A stretch of DNA of 10,344 nt from Desulfobacteraceae bacterium (GTDB taxonomy: Bacteria; Desulfobacterota; DSM-4660; Desulfatiglandales; Desulfatiglandaceae), in assembly GCA_030612945.1 (NCBI GenBank), contig JAUWMY010000057.1:1-10344 (forward strand), given 5' to 3'. Position numbers and translations under genes: made by a program. The notes under the pieces were generated by a model, which had not been told where the DNA came from, did not search any database, and saw nothing but the letters and a program-made list of their open reading frames with translations. Numbering within the stretch: position 1 is the first letter of the stretch; each line of letters opens with the position of its first letter. Positions 6,830 through 10,344 of this stretch are shown one piece after another.

Positions 6830-8119
6830 TTACAGCATTTCTCTTGGCTGTCCCGTGCATGACAGGACATTACTCCAAAACCTTCCGACAGGATTGATCT
6901 GCTTGCGCTTTGATACGGCATGCTCAATAGGAACGTGCGTGAATGCACCCTTCCAGTTGCCCACCAACATATTCGTCCGGCCTGTCATGGCCGCATGCAC
7001 GGCATTGTGGCCCAGCAGCAGGCAGAACGCAGAATCCTTGGGGTTTGCGGGCATGCTCCGGATGGTGTAGCTGGGGTCAATATACTTCAGGTTCACCTCT
7101 ATCCCGGCTTCATTAAAGTAGTTTTTGATCTGATCCGTTATAAAAATACCTATATCCCCAAAACGAATGTTCCCGGATGCATCGCGCTCCTGGCGCTTCT
7201 CCATCAGATCCTGTCCGGCTCCTTCTCCCGCCACGATAACTGCGTGCCCTCTTCTCTCCAACCTATCCTTTAATGCGTCCAAGAAGACCTCGAGGGTGAA
7301 TCGAACTTCTGGCACCATGCAGAAGTTTACGTCATTGTTGGCAAGTGTGGCGTATGCCGCAATAAATCCGGAATCACGGCCCATTAGCTTCACTAAGCCA
7401 ACGCCGTTTCTCGCCCCGATGGCCTCTGTGTGCGCGGAATAGACGGCCGTCCTTGACGCGGAGACTGCCGTCTCGAAGCCAAAGGACTGTTCCACAAAAG
7501 AGATGTCATTGTCTATGGTCTTGGGGATACCGACCACCCCTATCTTCAGGTTGCGCTGTGCGATCTCCTCGGCGATGGCCTGGGCCCCGCGCAGGGTCCC
7601 GTCTCCTCCAATGGTGAACAAAACCCTAACGTTCATTCGCTCCAGCGTATCCACCATCTCTGAAATATCCTGAGGTCCTCGCGACGAACCCAATATGGTC
7701 CCCCCTTTCTTGTGGATGTCGCCTACAATATCAGGTTTTAATTCCAATGGGACGTGACCATGCCTGTAAGTAAGGCCTTCATAGCCGTACCGGAAACCGA
7801 AGACTGTTTCAACTCCGTAATGATAGAAAAGTCCCAGGACAATAGTCCTTATCACGTCGTTCCCCCCGGGCCAGAGCCCCCCGCACGTGACGATGCCGCA
7901 TTTTAGTTTCGAAGGATCAAAATAGATTTTTTCTCTCGGGCCGGCCATCTCAAAGCACGGCAGATCTTCGCCCGCCCCCAAAAACTCCTTAATCTTTCTC
8001 TGGTCAGAGTGATAGAGTACATTATCACTGTCGCTTACGAATTGAATACCCGTCATGGGTGAAGGGATACGGCACTCTCCCAACCTCGAAATTGTAAGGT
8101 CCAGATCATTAAATTCCAT
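6830..8119 (-). CDS. pfk: 6-phosphofructokinase (group III / TP0108-like, probably ATP-dependent)
   Basis: The 429-residue protein phosphorylates fructose-6-phosphate to fructose-1,6-bisphosphate, the committed glycolytic step. It belongs to the long PFK group that includes trypanosomatid and plant enzymes, with an N-terminal extension of about 70 residues before the core CGIVTCGG. Motifs are GGLWPGGND (80-88), GGDGT (171-175), PKTIDND (199-205; Asp203 is the catalytic base by family knowledge), MGRDSG (246-251), GEGAGQ (298-303) and YTIRSMPAN (351-359). GGDG rather than GGDD points to ATP, while PK rather than PG before TIDND is a PPi-type residue; trypanosomal ATP enzymes show the same mix. 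The phosphoryl-donor loop usually reads GGLCPGLN, so Trp and Gly here are unusual. The ATG follows GGGGGA. A strong promoter lies about 160 bp upstream, making this the likely first gene of the pfk-phosphorylase-pta-ackA operon. Confidence 0.93.
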   Translation of the reverse strand: MEFNDLDLTISRLGECRIPSPMTGIQFVSDSDNVLYHSDQRKIKEFLGAGEDLPCFEMAGPREKIYFDPSKLKCGIVTCGGLWPGGNDVIRTIVLGLFYHYGVETVFGFRYGYEGLTYRHGHVPLELKPDIVGDIHKKGGTILGSSRGPQDISEMVDTLERMNVRVLFTIGGDGTLRGAQAIAEEIAQRNLKIGVVGIPKTIDNDISFVEQSFGFETAVSASRTAVYSAHTEAIGARNGVGLVKLMGRDSGFIAAYATLANNDVNFCMVPEVRFTLEVFLDALKDRLERRGHAVIVAGEGAGQDLMEKRQERDASGNIRFGDIGIFITDQIKNYFNEAGIEVNLKYIDPSYTIRSMPANPKDSAFCLLLGHNAVHAAMTGRTNMLVGNWKGAFTHVPIEHAVSKRKQINPVGRFWSNVLSCTGQPREML

Positions 8120-8130
8120 TTTTCCCCCAA
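8113..8130 (-). promoter_or_regulatory. Ribosome-binding site and start of pfk
   Basis: On the minus strand GGGGGA precedes the ATG at 8119-8117 by about 4 nt. It supports this start over downstream in-frame ATG codons. Confidence 0.6.
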
Positions 8131-8276
8131 AAACTTGTTTTATTGTAACATCTTAGCGCTTTGAAAAAATCATCATTGGATTATCGGGCCATGGGTATCT
8201 CTTTCAGAAAGACTAAATCATTCTTGCGCATAACTCATTAAAATAAGTATGATAAGGTCTTGCTTTTATGGGAAGG

Positions 8277-8305
8277 ACTATAGAGAAATACCCCTTGTGC
8301 GTCAA
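8277..8305 (-). promoter_or_regulatory. Predicted sigma-70 type promoter of the pfk operon
   Basis: On the minus strand TTGACG (8305-8300) and TATAGT (8282-8277) are separated by exactly 17 bp. Each matches five of six consensus bases (TTGACA, TATAAT). Transcription would start near 8270, giving a 5' leader of about 150 nt before the pfk ATG. The location in a 687-bp gap between fba and pfk fits an independent transcription unit. This is a sequence prediction only. Confidence 0.65.
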
Positions 8306-8490
8306 GGGAAAAGGACCCACAACATACATTCCGCAATCCAAAATCCCTGGCCCAGACCTGATCTGTTAGAATCATGTTTACAGACAGACACACACAAAGT
8401 ATCCCGGTCATGGTGTAATGGGGTGTGAATCAAGGCTATTGGTTATTGAAATATCCGTGGCAATTCGTAGCATATCAACATGCAATTTGA

Positions 8491-8660
8491 AGGAGCTGGA
8501 GTATTGGAGTACGGGAGTGTTGGGTTTAAAAGCAGAAAAATATCTGATTTTTTGTTCTTTCACCCTTGCTTTCCCGAGATCCAAACATGGTTCACATTTG
8601 TCCATTATCCCAACCATTCATCATTCCATTACTCCATCACTCCAATACTCCAGTACTCCT
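8491..8660. repeat. Inverted pair of degenerate octamer repeat tracts
   Basis: The tract at about 8491-8524 reads as 8-bp units (TGGAGTAT, TGGAGTAC, GGGAGTGT, TGGG). The tract at about 8626-8660 carries the complementary units (ACTCCATC, ACTCCAAT, ACTCCAGT, ACTCC). Aligned head to head the tracts share CTGGAGTATTGGAGT, so together they could form a long imperfect hairpin with a loop of about 100 nt. They lie in the fba-pfk gap, 8120-8806. Apart from this element and the promoter I see no gene there: the frames of 60-88 codons crossing the element are low-complexity translations without a plausible start context. The stretch 8690-8806 shows nothing recognisable beyond weak GC-rich inverted repeats. 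Confidence 0.7.
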
Positions 8661-8806
8661 GATGCTATTAACCGCCCCCTTTAATAAATAGTGGATGACT
8701 GTCGTTCACCAACAGCCGTGATTTACACCCGGTGGAATGTTATCGGAGAAGTCGCGCCTCCCGATCCCGTCCCGGTCTCGGAACGTGGAGGGAGGGCCGC
8801 AATTGT

Positions 8807-9787
8807 TCATGCTTTACCGGCGCTGCCCAGTACGTTCTCGTTTTTGTGTTTAACCATTTTAATCAACTCATCACGTGCAGGCCCCAGATATTTACGCGGA
8901 TCAAACTCAGATGGCTTTTCGGCAAAGACCTTTCGGATCATCGCCGTCATGGCCAGCCGGCCGTCACTGTCGATATTAATTTTGCATACCGCCGAGCTTG
9001 CCGCTTTTCTTAGCTGTTCTTCAGGGATCCCGACCGCGTCATCCATTTTGCCGCCAAATTCGTTGATCATTTTGACGTATTCCGGAATAACGGCCGATGC
9101 CCCATGCAGGACTATGGGAAAATCCGGGACCCGCCTGGCGACTTCTTCCAGTATATCAAATCGTAGGGGAGGGACTTCCTCACCGGGCTTTACTTTAAAC
9201 TTATAGGCACCGTGGGAAGTGCCGATTGAAATGGCCAGGCTGTCCACACCTGTTTTTTCGACAAATGCTTCGACTTCTTCCGGTTTGGTATAATGCGAAA
9301 CTTCATGTGATACTTCATCTTCGATTCCGGCCAGCACCCCCAACTCACCTTCAACGGTGACATCGCGTTCATGGGCATAATCAACCACTTGTCGGGTCAG
9401 CTCCGCATTTTCCTCAAACGGATGGTGGGACCCGTCAAGCATTACCGAGGAAAAGCCTGAATCAATACACGATTTGGCCAGTTCAAAGGTATCGCCGTGA
9501 TCCAGATGCAGGGCGACCGGGATAGCGGCGCCGAGCGCTTTTACCATCCGAACGGCTCCCATCGCCATAAATGGCAAAAATATCGGGTCGGCATATTTTC
9601 GGGCACTGCCGGACACCTGTAAAATCACCGGTGATCTTGATTCCACACAGCCGATAATAAAACCCTGCAGCTGTTCCATGTTATTAAAGTTATATGCAGG
9701 GATTGCGTACCTGCCTTCCATCGCCTGTTTAAACATGTCTTTGGTGTTTACTAAACCGAGTTCTTTGTAATGTGTCGTATTAGCCAT
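8807..9787 (-). CDS. fba: Fructose-bisphosphate aldolase, class II
   Basis: The 326-residue zinc-dependent enzyme cleaves fructose-1,6-bisphosphate to dihydroxyacetone phosphate and glyceraldehyde-3-phosphate (reversible, cytoplasmic). Class II signatures are HLDHGDT at 94-100 (general base Asp96, zinc ligand His97), VEGELG at 145-150, GTSHG at 189-193 (zinc ligand His192), LHGAS at 227-231 (His228) and KINIDSDGRLAMT at 269-281, the phosphate-binding and NxD region. N-terminal AIPAYNFNNMEQLQGFI is also typical. The ATG at 9787 has a near-perfect AGGAGG 6-7 nt upstream (9793-9799), so the start is firm. It sits between pgk and pfk on the same strand, but is separated from each by more than 500 bp of repeat-rich DNA and is probably transcribed on its own. 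No clear terminator follows. Confidence 0.96.
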   Translation of the reverse strand: MANTTHYKELGLVNTKDMFKQAMEGRYAIPAYNFNNMEQLQGFIIGCVESRSPVILQVSGSARKYADPIFLPFMAMGAVRMVKALGAAIPVALHLDHGDTFELAKSCIDSGFSSVMLDGSHHPFEENAELTRQVVDYAHERDVTVEGELGVLAGIEDEVSHEVSHYTKPEEVEAFVEKTGVDSLAISIGTSHGAYKFKVKPGEEVPPLRFDILEEVARRVPDFPIVLHGASAVIPEYVKMINEFGGKMDDAVGIPEEQLRKAASSAVCKINIDSDGRLAMTAMIRKVFAEKPSEFDPRKYLGPARDELIKMVKHKNENVLGSAGKA

Positions 9788-9830
9788 AAAAAGCCTCCTA
9801 TTTGTTTTCCGCCAGTTTAAGGCGCATAAA

Positions 9831-10045
9831 GTTTTCGACCTGTGCGGTTACATTTTTAACGCTTGTTGTAGGATGGGTTGAGCGTCAAAAGAATGGTGGG
9901 TTTCGCTGTCTTAGCCTTATTTTGCATACTTTCCACAATATGCAACTATGTGTAATTAGCGAAACCCATCGGATTATGACCGCTCAACCCACCCTACGGC
10001 ATGATAAATTTCACTGAGTTACATCTAACCGCACAGGTAGAAAAT
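9831..10045. repeat. Nested palindromic element upstream of fba
   Basis: There are three nested layers. The outer arms 9831-9850 and 10026-10045 match at 18 of 20 positions (core ACCTGTGCGGTTA). The middle arms 9868-9884 (GTAGGATGGGTTGAGCG) and 9981-9997 match at 16 of 17, continuing into TGGGTTTCGCT / AGCGAAACCCA. An innermost TTGCATA / TATGCAA hairpin lies at about 9922-9945. The middle layer resembles the GTAGGGTGGGTTGAGCG...AACCCA repeats I recall from many environmental genomes. Because the spacers between layers do not pair well, the middle repeat may have inserted into an older palindrome. No protein of convincing length is encoded. Confidence 0.75.
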
Positions 10046-10068
10046 TTTGGATCAAGACAGTTTTTAAC

Positions 10069-10286
10069 TTTAGCTCACTTTACCCTAACGTTGCAGACCT
10101 GCACCGAGGAAAAACGCGCCAGAGTGCGCCAGATGTGGCTGAGCACAGCCTCGGACAGGTCGTAGCATACTTAACAGTATGTGAGATCCTGGCCGATGCG
10201 AGCACAGGCGCAGATGGTGTGCTCTGGTGCGAGCATAGCGGTTTTTGCCGGTGTGGGTTTGCAACGTTAGGGTTTAGTTCACTTTA
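10069..10286. mobile_element. 190-bp palindromic MITE-like element with flanking 14-bp direct repeats
   Basis: The element spans 10083-10272. It starts CCCTAACGTTGCA and ends with its exact complement TGCAACGTTAGGG (13 bp). The interior is an imperfect palindrome (AAAAAC, CCAGAG, TGAGCACAG/CTGTGCTCG and CGG.CAGG blocks on both arms), closing on CATACT-TAAC-AGTATG at 10166-10181. Immediately outside lie TTTAGCTCACTTTA (10069-10082) and TTTAGTTCACTTTA (10273-10286), a 14-bp direct repeat with one mismatch in the same orientation, as expected of a target-site duplication. It encodes no protein I can support. It begins about 25 bp past the pgk stop, so its RNA hairpin could also act as a 3' end structure. 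With the nested palindrome it accounts for most of the gene-free stretch 9788-10297. Confidence 0.7.
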
Positions 10287-10297
10287 GGCATTTTAGA

Positions 10298-10344
10298 TCA
10301 TTTATCGGTGAGTGCCGCCACTCCCGGCAGCACCTTACCCTCCA
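10298..10344 (-). CDS. pgk: Phosphoglycerate kinase, C-terminal fragment cut by window edge
   Basis: Reading into the window on the minus strand, the frame gives EGKVLPGVAALTDK followed by TGA (stop at 10298-10300). EGK-LPGVAAL-DK is the characteristic C-terminus of phosphoglycerate kinases, where it follows the G-G-G-A nucleotide loop and an EF-hydrophobic segment; the codon before EGK ends in TG, compatible with Met, Leu or Val. Pgk transfers phosphate from 1,3-bisphosphoglycerate to ADP. Fba and Pfk follow on the same strand. Only 14 full codons are visible, so the call rests on a short but distinctive tail plus context. Confidence 0.75.
   Translation of the reverse strand, partial: EGKVLPGVAALTDK

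Noticed and set aside
8408..8684. Overlapping small frames on both strands in the fba-pfk gap
   Set aside because: They run through the octamer repeat tracts (LQYSS-like translations), lack convincing ribosome-binding sites and look like repeat-derived noise.
9802..10017. Plus-strand frame of 71 codons upstream of fba
   Set aside because: It lies almost entirely inside the nested palindrome, and its codons are determined by the inverted repeats; no domain is visible.

Overview
The window is a bacterial chromosomal segment carrying a compact central-carbon gene cluster, all read on the minus strand (right to left). The order of transcription is: the last codons of a phosphoglycerate kinase gene (pgk, right edge), class II fructose-bisphosphate aldolase (fba), 6-phosphofructokinase (pfk), a GH13 subfamily 18 sugar phosphorylase most like glucosylglycerate phosphorylase (YcjM type), phosphate acetyltransferase (pta) and acetate kinase (ackA). 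Beyond ackA lie a truncated and a full-length gene for related small outer-membrane beta-barrel proteins, which point to a Gram-negative host. Gene content, moderate base composition and several families of short palindromic intergenic repeats suggest an anaerobic Desulfobacterota-like (deltaproteobacterial) organism. That assignment is inference; no rRNA or tRNA is present.

Layout. 1-1432: outer-membrane barrel gene (112-696), a 162-bp stretch bounded by short inverted repeats, the 5' half of a barrel paralog (850-1167), and a repeat-bearing gap. 1433-6763: ackA, pta and the GH13 phosphorylase, tightly packed. The pta start codon lies 2 nt after the phosphorylase stop, and a perfect 19-bp inverted repeat separates pta from ackA. 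6764-8119: a seven-unit heptamer array, then pfk. 8120-8806: a 687-bp gap with a near-consensus sigma-70 type promoter for the pfk operon and a pair of inverted octamer-repeat tracts. 8807-9787: fba. 9788-10297: 510 bp without genes, filled by two palindromic elements. 10298-10344: 3' end of pgk.

Function. The phosphorylase would release glucose-1-phosphate from an alpha-glucoside such as glucosylglycerate, which is a compatible solute. After conversion to fructose-6-phosphate by enzymes not in this window, Pfk, Fba and Pgk carry it through upper and middle glycolysis. Pta and AckA then turn acetyl-CoA into acetate with ATP yield, or run in reverse for acetate activation. The cluster reads as a sugar-reserve or solute-salvage plus acetate module.

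The most unusual content is intergenic. Most gaps in the cluster hold a different palindromic or tandem repeat. The best is a 190-bp palindrome (10083-10272) with perfect 13-bp terminal inverted repeats and abutting 14-bp direct repeats that look like a target-site duplication.
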